From assembly GCA_028277585.1 (NCBI GenBank), contig JANQFY010000010.1:1-37638 (forward strand): DNA of 37,638 nucleotides. Direction: 5' to 3'. This document shows positions 26,030-33,161 of this stretch, in pieces. The notes under the pieces are model-generated. The model had not been told where the DNA came from, searched no databases, and saw nothing but the letters and a program-made list of their open reading frames with translations. Both the position numbers and the translations under genes were made by a program. Each line of letters starts with the position of its first letter. The first letter of the stretch is position 1. Source of the DNA: Sedimentisphaerales bacterium. Its GTDB lineage: Bacteria; Planctomycetota; Phycisphaerae; Sedimentisphaerales; Anaerobacaceae.

Positions 26030-26473
26030 CTATTGCGGCACGTTTTCCCTGATATCCTTCTTCTTGGGGGAGCCCGCGGGATCCACCACGACCTGAGTCT
26101 CACCCTCTTTCCGCCGCTCGAGCTGCGCCGCGTGTTCGGCGATGATCGTGTCCACCAGCTGATTCAAGGCGGGCTTGAGTCCCCGTTCCAGCTCAGTGAC
26201 GACGTCCCAGCTCTCCTCTGCCTCAATTTCCACCTCGGCGTCAATCGCCCCAACCGGAGGGATGAGCGCTTCCATTCGCGCCACCGTGACAATGCCCACC
26301 AGTTCCTCCTTTGCGTTTCGCTTCTGCCGGGCTTCAGTGAGTCGCATCGCCACGGCCCGTACTTTCTGAAGCGATTGTATCTTCACGCCACCTGCCCGCG
26401 CCTCAGCTTGAGCTTTGAGCAATCGCCCCCTCGCTGTCGTTGGCTCATTTTCCGTGAATTCGTAGGTCGTCAT
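26030..26473 (-). CDS. Element protein, larger of a tandem paralogous pair
   Basis: 147 residues from the ATG at 26471-26473 (AAGGAG about 9 nt upstream; a GTG three codons earlier is possible). The N-terminal part is helical (ARGRLLKAQAEARAGG). The middle is a beta-rich segment with acidic residues (AEVEIEAEESWDVVTELERG). Then comes LKPALNQLVDTIIAEHAAQL and a charged tail. The ELERGLKPALNQLVDTI part matches ELTEAVKPAVNQLIDRI in the next upstream gene, so they are paralogues. No recognised family. Confidence 0.6.
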   Translation of the reverse strand: MTTYEFTENEPTTARGRLLKAQAEARAGGVKIQSLQKVRAVAMRLTEARQKRNAKEELVGIVTVARMEALIPPVGAIDAEVEIEAEESWDVVTELERGLKPALNQLVDTIIAEHAAQLERRKEGETQVVVDPAGSPKKKDIRENVPQ

Positions 26474-26515
26474 GTCACGCACTCCTTAAACTGATTACTG
26501 CTGCGATGTCACTGT

Positions 26516-26836
26516 CTACTTGTTCGCGAGTCGCGATTCGCACTCGCTCACAATCCTGTCAATCAGCTGATTTACGGCCGGCTTGACTGCCTCGGTCAGC
26601 TCCTGAGTTACGTCCCAGCCCGGCTCGCATCGAAGGTCGACCTCGGCCAGGATCGGGCCGCATTCGCCGTGGACCTGCATCTCAAGCGTAGACGTCACGC
26701 CGTCACTGGTTTGGCGATCGTTCAATATACGCAGAGACAACGTGGTCACCTTTCTGCGTTGTCTCGCCTCGGCTTCTCGAATTAGCCTTTTTGCGCGCCC
26801 GGTGACTGGTTGATACGGTCGCTGTTCGTACTTCAT
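26516..26836 (-). CDS. Element protein, smaller of a tandem paralogous pair
   Basis: 106 residues; the ATG at 26834-26836 follows AAGGAG. A basic helical N terminus (GRAKRLIREAEARQRRK) leads into a beta-rich centre (LSLRILNDRQTSDGVTSTLE, ILAEVDLRCEPGWDVTQEL) and VKPAVNQLIDRIVSECESRL. It shares this layout with the gene at 26030-26473. Both could be two copies of one DNA- or protein-binding module; function is unknown. Confidence 0.6.
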   Translation of the reverse strand: MKYEQRPYQPVTGRAKRLIREAEARQRRKVTTLSLRILNDRQTSDGVTSTLEMQVHGECGPILAEVDLRCEPGWDVTQELTEAVKPAVNQLIDRIVSECESRLANK

Positions 26837-26866
26837 CGCGTCACTCCTTGAATCATAATATCCGTG

Positions 26867-27139
26867 TCACGCCATCCCACACGAGCAGTTCAAGCGTCGG
26901 ACCTCTTCTCGCGCCCGATCGGTCCGCTCTTTGCACATGCTTCTTTCCAGTTCTTCTTTGAACCATTCGCCCAGTGATCTGAGGCACGCCGGGCAGATGA
27001 GCCTTTTCGTCAGCTGGTGACCCACCGGGATGATTGCCCAATCGCTGGGTGGGCGGTCTGTGTCTCCTCGCGATACCCATTGCTCGTCCTCATGTTTGAA
27101 TTTACATCGGTCACATTCCCAAATCTTGTGTAGCGACAT
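26867..27139 (-). CDS. Small zinc-ribbon-like protein
   Basis: 90 residues from the ATG at 27137-27139; a GTG at 27166 would overlap the primase gene. It has two CxxC knuckles, CDRC at about residues 9-12 and CPAC at about residues 49-52, followed by a helical, charged segment and CSC near the end. This could bind zinc. It lies directly after the primase gene and may take part in replication or its control, which is inference from position. Confidence 0.6.
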   Translation of the reverse strand: MSLHKIWECDRCKFKHEDEQWVSRGDTDRPPSDWAIIPVGHQLTKRLICPACLRSLGEWFKEELERSMCKERTDRAREEVRRLNCSCGMA

Positions 27140-27155
27140 TTGCTTCGTGCTCCTA

Positions 27156-29015
27156 TCAGGTTTCACTTGTCTCGTTCTTGCGAAGGATCAGACCCTCGCA
27201 GTCGAATTTCAGTTGCGGCGGTGTGTCGGCTGTGCGCTGGTAGAAGTTCAACGCCAGTCGCTTACCGTCTCCGTTGCCGTTTCTTGCGGCCAGGATGTGC
27301 AAGGTTCGGTTGCTTGAGACCATGGCACGCCCGCACTCCTTCAGCACGGTGACATCCTTGGGGTCGTGCTTCTCCAGCCACAGCACGGTTTGCGTGAACC
27401 GCACCCAGGCTGTCGAGCCGGCCAGGGAATCCAGGGAGATTACTGTGCTGCTGCCTTTCGTGGGGTGGGTTGCCAGGACAACGCTAATCCCGCGGCGTCG
27501 GGCGAGTCGCTTCAGCTCATTAACGAAAGATGTGTCGGCCTTCCACTGGGAGTCTCCCTGTTTTGCGGCGGTGATCGGGTCCACGACCACAATGCGACAC
27601 CCCTCCTGCGCCCTGGTGTCTACCCAGGTGAGGATGTCAGGCAGTGACATCTCCGCATCCGGGGAATCCCATATCGCCCGCCCAAGCCTGTCGATGTCCT
27701 GTGCGTGAGCGGCATGAATCCTCCGGGCCTCCTCGGCGTTGGCGCGAATCCACTTCGACTTCGTGATCTGAGGTGTGTCACCCAGCTGGGCGAGACATCG
27801 CAGGAGGGCATGGTTCACGTCCTCCTCGAGCAAGAGCATCGCGCATCTCAAACCCAGAGTCAGCACCCAGAAGATCAAGTTACCCAGACAGAAGAACGTT
27901 TTGCAGACTCCCTTGGGGCCGCACAGTGTCACGACACTACCGGGCAATAAGGCCTCAGTCAGACGGCTGAGTTCGCGGTGCACCCATTCGACAGCGGTCC
28001 GTCGACCGTCAATGGTCGCGGCCAACAGGTTGCCTAGTGACGCCGATGGGCTGTCTGTGCTCTTGGAATTCTGATGAGCCCGGGCCGACCTACGGTCCTC
28101 ATGGAGCTTGCATCCGCGGGGCTTGACAGACGGACTGCGCTGGGCGCTCTCGAACGCCTGTCGCAATTCCGCTTCGGGCAATGGCGGATTGTTGCTGCCG
28201 TTCCAGTCGGCCAGGATGTTCCACGCTTCGCCGGCGTCGAGGTCGAAATCGTTCTGGAGCTTCTTGGCGTGCTTAAACGCGGCGTCGTTGCGCTCCCCTT
28301 GACTCACTCCAGGGCACTTCGCCAGGTACAGCGCGGCGCGGCCTCGGGCCTCGAGGTAGTTCGTCTTCCTGGCCTCGCGGGGCACCGGTTGCGTCTCCGG
28401 CTTCGGAAGGGTCTTGAGCTTGGCGGCAAAGTCGGTCAGGTCGACACGATGATCAGGGTCGGCGGCAATGATTCGGCACGGTACAGGATCGGACTTCACG
28501 TTGTCGAAACCGGGCAGCCTCATCACCCGTTCGGCGTTGATGACTTTCCCATCTGAATCCAGCGTGTGCGCCAAGCGGGCCTGTAGGGCGCGGAAGGTCT
28601 TAGGGTCGGTCGGCGCCGTGAGTCGCCAGTACGCATGAATTCCATGGCCGCTGTGAACCAGCAACGTCGGCCAGGGGAGCCCCGCGGCGTTGATCCGCTC
28701 GAGCACGATATCCTCCATGCGATCGGGGTCCAGGCCGTCAAAATCCGCGAACAGGCAGCGGCACACCTGAACGTTCTCGTCGCCGCTCTTGCCCTCCGCG
28801 ATACGCGGGTTGGCGCCGACGTAGACGTTCCAGCCCTGCTGATTCGGGGCGCCCAGGGTCGCTTGTGCGTCCGCCAGGGTGTTCGCCTGATACCAGAGCT
28901 TGCGACTTTCAGTCTTGCCGTCTCCTCGCTTTCGCAACGTGCGGATCTCAACCCAATCGTTGGGCTCAAAGACGCACTGGACATATTGCTCGATTGGATT
29001 CACGGTCAGTTCCAT
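27156..29015 (-). CDS. Replication protein: primase-like N-terminal domain plus RecA-like ATPase
   Basis: 619 residues. Residues about 65-220 resemble RepB/AEP-type primase domains: VCRCLFADFDGLDPDRM (acidic metal site), TLLVHSGHGIHAYWRL, then MRLPGFDNVKSDP. The C-terminal half is a RecA/AAA_25-type ATPase with Walker A GPKGVCKT (Cys in place of the usual Gly), ALLLEEDVNHA and Walker B CRIVVVDPI. The later segment ISVVLATHPTKGS fits the sensor strand. Similar two-domain proteins replicate phages, satellites and plasmids. The start (29013-29015) overlaps the end of the upstream replication gene by 10 bp, so the two are coupled. The unusual Walker A residue should be tested for ATPase activity. 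Confidence 0.82.
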   Translation of the reverse strand: MELTVNPIEQYVQCVFEPNDWVEIRTLRKRGDGKTESRKLWYQANTLADAQATLGAPNQQGWNVYVGANPRIAEGKSGDENVQVCRCLFADFDGLDPDRMEDIVLERINAAGLPWPTLLVHSGHGIHAYWRLTAPTDPKTFRALQARLAHTLDSDGKVINAERVMRLPGFDNVKSDPVPCRIIAADPDHRVDLTDFAAKLKTLPKPETQPVPREARKTNYLEARGRAALYLAKCPGVSQGERNDAAFKHAKKLQNDFDLDAGEAWNILADWNGSNNPPLPEAELRQAFESAQRSPSVKPRGCKLHEDRRSARAHQNSKSTDSPSASLGNLLAATIDGRRTAVEWVHRELSRLTEALLPGSVVTLCGPKGVCKTFFCLGNLIFWVLTLGLRCAMLLLEEDVNHALLRCLAQLGDTPQITKSKWIRANAEEARRIHAAHAQDIDRLGRAIWDSPDAEMSLPDILTWVDTRAQEGCRIVVVDPITAAKQGDSQWKADTSFVNELKRLARRRGISVVLATHPTKGSSTVISLDSLAGSTAWVRFTQTVLWLEKHDPKDVTVLKECGRAMVSSNRTLHILAARNGNGDGKRLALNFYQRTADTPPQLKFDCEGLILRKNETSET

Positions 29016-29698
29016 CCCATCGCCCTCCGATGTTGCTCGGCCTCTTCGTCGGTAGCTTCGCGCGTGCCGGGTTCGGGCTCAGCGGTCTTGGTCAACTTGG
29101 GCTCCCAGGTAGACAGATACTTCTGCTTCCAGGATCTGACGGGATTGCCCTTGGAGTCCTTCCAGTTGTTGGCGGCGTAAAAATCCACGAATCGCTGAGC
29201 GTCGAAACCGGGATACCCTCGGGAGGTGGCATAGGCTCTGACTTCGGCCAGTGTCGGTGGGGTGAATCTCTTGCGCGCTCTCTTACTCTGAATGCTTCTT
29301 GAACTATTCTCTCCTGAGGAGCGGGAGTTTTCTTCCGCAGAATCGGGAGTCTTATCGCCTTCCAAAAGTCCTGAGGAGCGGGAGTTTTCAGGCTCGTTAA
29401 AGTCCTGAGGAGCGGGAGCTTTAGGAAGGAGCACGGAGTAGCGACTTGCATGCCCGCGACCCGGCCGCCCTGATGTCTTTGTCAGGAGTCCGGCCTCGGC
29501 GAGGTTTGCTGTCGCCCGGTCGACGGTGTCCTGGGAAATGCCCAGGTCAGCGCCGATCGTCTTGACCGATGGCCACGTGTAGGAATTCCGCCCTTGACGA
29601 TAGGCTAGGTATGCCAAGACCAGCTTGTCAGCCGGCGTCAGCTTGGGCCTCACTGTCCGTGCGGCGTCCATCGCGACCAGGAAGAGGGGTTTACTCAT
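29006..29698 (-). CDS. O-like/DnaD-like replication initiator with winged HTH
   Basis: 230 residues from the ATG at 29696-29698, overlapping the preceding stop as ATGA. The N-terminal winged HTH is at about residues 20-90 (LTPADKLVLAYLAYRQG, WPSVKTIGADLGISQDTVDRATANLAEAGLL). A Ser/Glu/Pro-rich linker (about 92-135) contains the repeated peptide ENSRSSG. The C-terminal part (TLAEVRAYATSRGYPGFDAQRFVDFYAANNW) resembles DnaD/phage replisome-organiser domains that recruit helicase. The linker DNA carries iteron-like repeats, as in lambda gene O. The role is probably origin recognition and delivery of the primase-ATPase. Confidence 0.75.
   Translation of the reverse strand: MSKPLFLVAMDAARTVRPKLTPADKLVLAYLAYRQGRNSYTWPSVKTIGADLGISQDTVDRATANLAEAGLLTKTSGRPGRGHASRYSVLLPKAPAPQDFNEPENSRSSGLLEGDKTPDSAEENSRSSGENSSRSIQSKRARKRFTPPTLAEVRAYATSRGYPGFDAQRFVDFYAANNWKDSKGNPVRSWKQKYLSTWEPKLTKTAEPEPGTREATDEEAEQHRRAMGWN
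29312..29423. repeat. Iteron-like repeats, candidate replication origin
   Basis: Three copies of TCCTGAGGAGCGGGAG(Y)TTT begin at 29312, 29369 and 29403. A degenerate fourth shares CGGGAG at 29344. The CGGGAG cores are 22, 35 and 34 bp apart. They lie in the linker region of the replication-initiator gene, the arrangement seen in the lambda O origin. Confidence 0.65.
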
Positions 29699-29904
29699 CG
29701 CGACCCTCCCCGGGCAAGCCCCTCATTGGCGGCACGCTTCAGGAGGGCCCGCTGGACGGCGACGGTGTTGAAGAGAACGCGACCGTGTGCGTTGATGTGA
29801 GGAAGGCGACCGGCTTCCGCCTCCGCGATGAGCCATTCCGCGGGGATGCGCAAGACATGCGCCAGGCGGATGGGACTTACAAGTTGTTCTCTGTTAGCAG
29901 TCAT
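29695..29904 (-). CDS. Small helix-turn-helix protein, excisionase-like
   Basis: 69 residues from the ATG at 29902-29904; a GTG one codon earlier is possible and no ribosome-binding site is obvious. The HTH is VSPIRLAHVLRIPAEWLIAEAEAGRLPHINAHGRVLFN, the DNA-binding domain plan of MerR/Xis-like proteins. The gene's TGA overlaps the start of the replication initiator (ATGA), so it heads the replication operon. It may act as excisionase or as operon regulator; a palindrome at 29907-29922 lies directly before it. Confidence 0.7.
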   Translation of the reverse strand: MTANREQLVSPIRLAHVLRIPAEWLIAEAEAGRLPHINAHGRVLFNTVAVQRALLKRAANEGLARGGSR

Positions 29905-29906
29905 CA

Positions 29907-29922
29907 CGTAGCGAATGCTACG
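29907..29922. promoter_or_regulatory. Palindrome upstream of the Xis-like gene
   Basis: CGTAGC-GAAT-GCTACG is a perfect 6-bp inverted repeat with a 4-bp centre, just before the start codon. It could be an operator for the replication operon. Confidence 0.5.
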
Positions 29923-29938
29923 CGATTCTCTGCGTCTT

Positions 29939-29971
29939 TAGGGGCCAACTAAGGGCCAATTAGGGGCGGTC
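29939..29971. repeat. Three 11-bp tandem repeats
   Basis: TAGGGGCCAAC, TAAGGGCCAAT and TAGGGGCGGTC follow one another at 29939-29971. The 11-bp period is close to one helical turn, so one face of the DNA would present identical sites. They lie between the Xis-like gene and the end of the upstream gene. Confidence 0.6.
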
Positions 29972-29972
29972 C

Positions 29973-30785
29973 TTAACGTCTCGCTACGGTCCTTCCTGAT
30001 TCCGTGAGTGCAACACCCTTTCGAGGTGTCGCGGGGTCTCGCGCCACCAGCCCCTTGTCGATTAGACTATTCACAACCCCCTTGACGGTAGTCTCAGACC
30101 GACGGAACCTCTTCACTTTCAGTGCCGCAACTACCTGCGGATTGGTGGTCAACGTGTCCCGCTCATCCAAAACGAAGAGCACTTCCATCTCATCGTCGGT
30201 CACAGGAACGTTCGGGGGCACAACGTCACGCTCAACCCGCCTCCACGCATCGGTCACCATCGCCGGCCCCGCGGGACTGTCCAGCACGGCGCCCAGATCC
30301 ATCATAAACCGCCGCAAATCGAAGTCGGGATAGATCGCCTTGAGGTCGTCGAAGAGTGAGCGTTGCCCAGGGGTGGTCGGTAAGCGCCTCGTATTCTTCG
30401 CGTACACCCGCCACAAGAGCATACAATCGCGGGCCCGATCCTGTTTGTCTGTCACGTGCTCGAGGATATGGCGTTTGGCCGTCGCCTTTACCGGGCTGTA
30501 TGGTGTTACCAGATCGGCGCCGATGCCAAAGGCCCCGCAAGGGTGGCAAAGGTCGATCGGTCGCCACTCGCCTTGACATGTCGAGGGTAGGTAGGCGTGA
30601 TCGGTATCCGATACAGTCATGTGATCATTGGCGCCGGCGGGCGGAAGGTGCCGCTCTTCGGCCAGCTTCCCAATCGCTTCTCCGTACTCCTTCACCCATC
30701 GCATGAAGTACTTGCAGCCGTCCTCGAAGAACTCAGGGACCCGGCTCCAGGCCGCTACGATCTCGCGTTTGAGTGCGTCGTCCAT
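29973..30785 (-). CDS. Unknown protein with C-terminal winged-helix domain
   Basis: 270 residues from the ATG at 30783-30785, preceded by CAGGA. The frame runs on to 30836 but has no better start. The N-terminal half is unfamiliar, with Cys and His scattered (CKYFMRWVKEYGEAIGKLAEE, PIDLCHPCGAFGIGADLVTP). The C terminus (about 190-270) is a MarR/Lrp-like winged helix: VTDDEMEVLFVLDERDTL, VVAALKVKRFRRSETTVKGV, VNSLIDKGLVARDP. It may be a regulator of the element. It is the first gene of the leftward set and has a TTGACA promoter element that shares the RHH palindrome core. Confidence 0.6.
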   Translation of the reverse strand: MDDALKREIVAAWSRVPEFFEDGCKYFMRWVKEYGEAIGKLAEERHLPPAGANDHMTVSDTDHAYLPSTCQGEWRPIDLCHPCGAFGIGADLVTPYSPVKATAKRHILEHVTDKQDRARDCMLLWRVYAKNTRRLPTTPGQRSLFDDLKAIYPDFDLRRFMMDLGAVLDSPAGPAMVTDAWRRVERDVVPPNVPVTDDEMEVLFVLDERDTLTTNPQVVAALKVKRFRRSETTVKGVVNSLIDKGLVARDPATPRKGVALTESGRTVARR

Positions 30786-31617
30786 CGCGATATCCTGAAA
30801 GAACCACCCCCGGGGTTTGCGATGAAAACAGGCCAACGAAATGATGGCGCATTTTCCCCCGGGGGCGGTCTCTGCTCGAATTGGTTGTGCTGCAAAATCG
30901 TACCTGTTTCCATCGCACCTTCAAGCCTACATCCGCATTGTCGTGACTGTCAAGGTGTGACGCGAAATTCCTCAGGGCTGGTATCGCCAGGAAGGCAAAA
31001 AGACAGCCAGGAATGGGGTCGACTGTATGAACTTGGCAGTAAGAATCTCGGTACATGACATGCCGGGGGAGATATCCCCTGTGTATAGCCTCCGCAGCGG
31101 GTGCGGTCCCTTCCAGCTACCTATGCTGCGGGGGCTCATTTCATGAGAGAGTGTAGCTTACCTAACTTCACACGGAGGGAAGTGAGAATATACATATGGC
31201 CGCCGAAGCGCAAATTCCCCCGACGGGAGTCCCGGAGCGGGTCCCCTTTTGAGGCCTTCGAATCCCTGAAATAGTCCGTCATGGACCCGAACACCCTGGG
31301 TTTTCAGACTGTGAGGGCCGATTCTCTGGAGAACGCGCCACAATGCGGCGCGCGGGCTGCTTCGAGGCCCCGGATCTGCACCGCCTGAGAGCGTCCGGTG
31401 CCACAGTTGGAGCACGCGGAGAAGAAAGACCACGTTACCATCCTCACCCCTTCCAAACGCTAAATCGCATTCATAGACCGCATACGCGAGACTGGAGGGG
31501 TGATTCTGTCTGCATTCACAGAGTCTGTCTTGCCGTCTTGTGGAGCCCTGGGACTCGGTTTGCCGATGGAAGGAACAGAGACTTACGCGATGCGTTCAAT
31601 TCAGAAAGGTGCGAGAC
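30786..31617. other. Divergent intergenic region of about 830 bp
   Basis: It separates the winged-helix gene (-) from a zinc-ribbon gene (+). Visible: TTGACA (30948-30953 on the minus strand, within TGACTGTCAA) and an inverted repeat CTCAT-TTC-ATGAG near 31135-31147. No credible ORF is seen. The region is unusually long for this compact element and may hold control sites or an RNA. Confidence 0.45.
30944..30953 (-). promoter_or_regulatory. TTGACA element sharing the RHH operator core
   Basis: The plus-strand sequence TGACTGTCAA is identical to the centre of the palindrome at 24940-24956. On the minus strand it supplies a -35 hexamer, TTGACA, about 160 bp upstream of the start at 30785. This suggests joint control by the RHH protein. 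Confidence 0.4.
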
Positions 31618-32001
31618 ATGGCAGACGATCAGGTTCAGTTCTTATCCGACGGCGCCCGAAGACTGTTCGAATGGATTGCCTCCCCAGAAAGGCGTGGGCA
31701 GCGACTCAAGTTTGAGACCGCATGCAAAGCACTCAAAGTCACCGACCGTGAACTGAAAGCAATGCTCGAGGAGCTGGAGCATTACCAAGGGTTGAACTGC
31801 CGCCCTCCGATTGAGAAGATCGAGTATGGAGGCATGTACGCTGAGTACGGCTTCCACGTCAGCATTGAAGCGAATCGAGCCTGGGCTGCCTACCAGGATC
31901 TGGAGAGGGAACACGCATGCCCTGAGTGTGGCAAACAGGCACTTGAGAAGGTCACCGTGATTCGCTGTCGGAAGTGTTCGTACAAGCGTGAGATCAGGTA
32001 G
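31618..32001 (+). CDS. Small protein with C-terminal zinc ribbon
   Basis: 127 residues from the ATG at 31618; AAAGGTG lies 7 nt upstream. It is the only plus-strand gene in the element. The N-terminal half is helical (FLSDGARRLFEWIASPE, FETACKALKVTDRELKAMLEEL) and looks like a winged-helix or HTH. The C terminus is a zinc ribbon, CPECGKQALEKVTVIRCRKCSY. Such an HTH plus zinc-ribbon composition suggests a nucleic-acid-binding regulator. No family is recognised. Confidence 0.65.
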   Translation: MADDQVQFLSDGARRLFEWIASPERRGQRLKFETACKALKVTDRELKAMLEELEHYQGLNCRPPIEKIEYGGMYAEYGFHVSIEANRAWAAYQDLEREHACPECGKQALEKVTVIRCRKCSYKREIR

Positions 32002-32016
32002 CCCTACTCAGGGCCC

Positions 32017-32081
32017 GGGCAATAGTTAACTTGCAGGTTTTCAGGGGGGTGCTACCCGTGGTACCCATTAACTATCGCCCC
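32017..32081. terminator. Bidirectional terminator-like inverted repeat
   Basis: GGGCAATAGTTAA (32017-32029) and TTAACTATCGCCCC (32068-32081) pair over nearly all positions and enclose a smaller hairpin GGGT-GCT-ACCC. It lies between two convergent genes. A U-run is not evident, so the role is inferred from position. Confidence 0.45.
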
Positions 32082-32086
32082 ACGTC

Positions 32087-32620
32087 CTAGAGCAGAATGG
32101 CGGCCTTCTCGCTGCTTCTGTGGCGCGTCTGAGACTGGTCTGAGCCCCTGTGATGGGAGCGGTCTGGTTTCTTTTGCTCATACCGATGCTTTGCCAGTTC
32201 TTTTCGCTGGTCTCGGCAAGTGTCGCAATACCGTCGTCGTCTCGGCATGGCCCGACCACATAGACATCGGCGTTTCGGATCAATCTCTGAGGACGTTGGC
32301 GCTGGCGTTGAGACCCGCGTGGTTGAACGGTCCTGCACCGCTTCTGCCTGGGCCGTCCTGGGTTCTGTTCGGCCTTCCATGCGGGATGGTGGGAAGACTT
32401 GGCCATGCGTTGCGGGCTCGACGGGTGGTAGCCTCAGGCAGTCCAGGCACAACAGGTGCTTTCTACCGGCCGCGTACATGGGCTTCTTGGAGGGCCATCC
32501 GTTGCAGCCTCGCTCACCATGTCCAGGGCCGTAGAACTCGGCGCAATCGTAGCACACTTCATGCACGGCGAATGCGTGTTTCAGTTCCTTGCCGAAGTCT
32601 CGGAATCGTTGGAGTTTCAT
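32087..32620 (-). CDS. Cysteine-rich protein of unknown function, right-end operon
   Basis: 177 residues from the ATG at 32618-32620 (GAGGA upstream), overlapping the stop of the preceding small gene as ATGA. A Cys cluster lies at about residues 20-65 (VCYDCAEFYGPGHGERGC, LLCLDC). A Pro/Arg/Glu-rich middle leads to a second cluster CLCGRAMPRRRRYCDTC near residue 125 and a basic tail. The pattern suggests one or two zinc-binding modules. In the integrated state the gene has no visible promoter; in the circle it is downstream of the integrase. Confidence 0.6.
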   Translation of the reverse strand: MKLQRFRDFGKELKHAFAVHEVCYDCAEFYGPGHGERGCNGWPSKKPMYAAGRKHLLCLDCLRLPPVEPATHGQVFPPSRMEGRTEPRTAQAEAVQDRSTTRVSTPAPTSSEIDPKRRCLCGRAMPRRRRYCDTCRDQRKELAKHRYEQKKPDRSHHRGSDQSQTRHRSSEKAAILL

Positions 32621-32787
32621 CGATTGTCCTCGTCGTAGCTCTGCGCCAGACGGGCGGCGTAGGTTTCCAGTAGTCTGCTGAACTGCCGGCGGTGGAGATC
32701 CAGGCACGCTTGGCCCTGCTCGAGCGTCAGGTTGTGGTCAGTGACCAGGTCGATCCATTCGGTTTCAAACTCGTCCTTGAGATTCAT
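32617..32787 (-). CDS. Small helical protein of unknown function, right-end operon
   Basis: 56 residues; the ATG at 32785-32787 follows GGGAG. It reads as one or two charged helices (MNLKDEFETEWIDLVTDHN, ARLAQSYDEDNR). Its start lies within the end of the preceding gene (23-bp overlap), and its TGA overlaps the next ATG. This tight packing supports a real operon. Confidence 0.6.
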   Translation of the reverse strand: MNLKDEFETEWIDLVTDHNLTLEQGQACLDLHRRQFSRLLETYAARLAQSYDEDNR

Positions 32788-32977
32788 CGACTCCCTCGGG
32801 AATGAATGGATGCTCGGCGCAGATCTCCGCTGCTTGGTGAATCACTTCGCGCTCCTGCTGCCAGGCCCACGCGGCAATGGCGGCCCACTGCCCGCTTGTC
32901 AGGCCGATCTTGTTGGCCAACGCGTAGAGATCTCCCATCCAGACGGTAGGGGCTGGCTCAGTAGTCTCGATCGGCAT
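32765..32977 (-). CDS. Small protein of unknown function, first of the right-end operon
   Basis: 70 residues; the ATG at 32975-32977 follows GAGGG. Composition suggests a helical protein (WMGDLYALANKIGLTSGQ, WAAIAAWAWQQEREVI). Its start overlaps the end of the stranded integrase tail frame by 20 bp, so in the circular element it follows the integrase directly. Confidence 0.6.
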   Translation of the reverse strand: MPIETTEPAPTVWMGDLYALANKIGLTSGQWAAIAAWAWQQEREVIHQAAEICAEHPFIPEGVDESQGRV

Positions 32978-33161
32978 CGAAGCCCTCCCTCAGGATCGAC
33001 ATGATTCTCGCCTTGGTGGATTCGTGAAGGTCCAGCCAGCGGTCGATGAGTTCGGCCAGATCCGGGTCTGAAGTACCGTCCGCTGTGCCGTTTTCTGTCA
33101 CTTCGTGCCGATTGGGCCTCTCGGTGAAGAATTCTGCAGAGTTTCGCGTCCCCCCGCCTCC
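32958..33161 (-). pseudogene. Stranded integrase C-terminal coding segment (in frame across attR)
   Basis: From attR the minus strand stays open in the integrase frame: GGGG from the core, then TRNSAEFFTERPNRHEV, a charged linker, AELIDRWLDLHESTKARI and MSILREGFDADRDY before TGA (32958-32960). There is no start codon upstream within the chromosome; a stop is met at 33195-33197. The segment has no independent start except an internal ATG at 33000-33002. It is in phase with the integrase codon by codon over the 14-bp core. It is best read as the native 3' end of int, separated by integration. Confidence 0.75.

Noticed and set aside
31158-31433. Minus-strand ORF of 91 codons in the 830-bp gap
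   Set aside because: No ribosome-binding site, no family resemblance and Arg/Pro-rich composition typical of spurious GC-rich frames.
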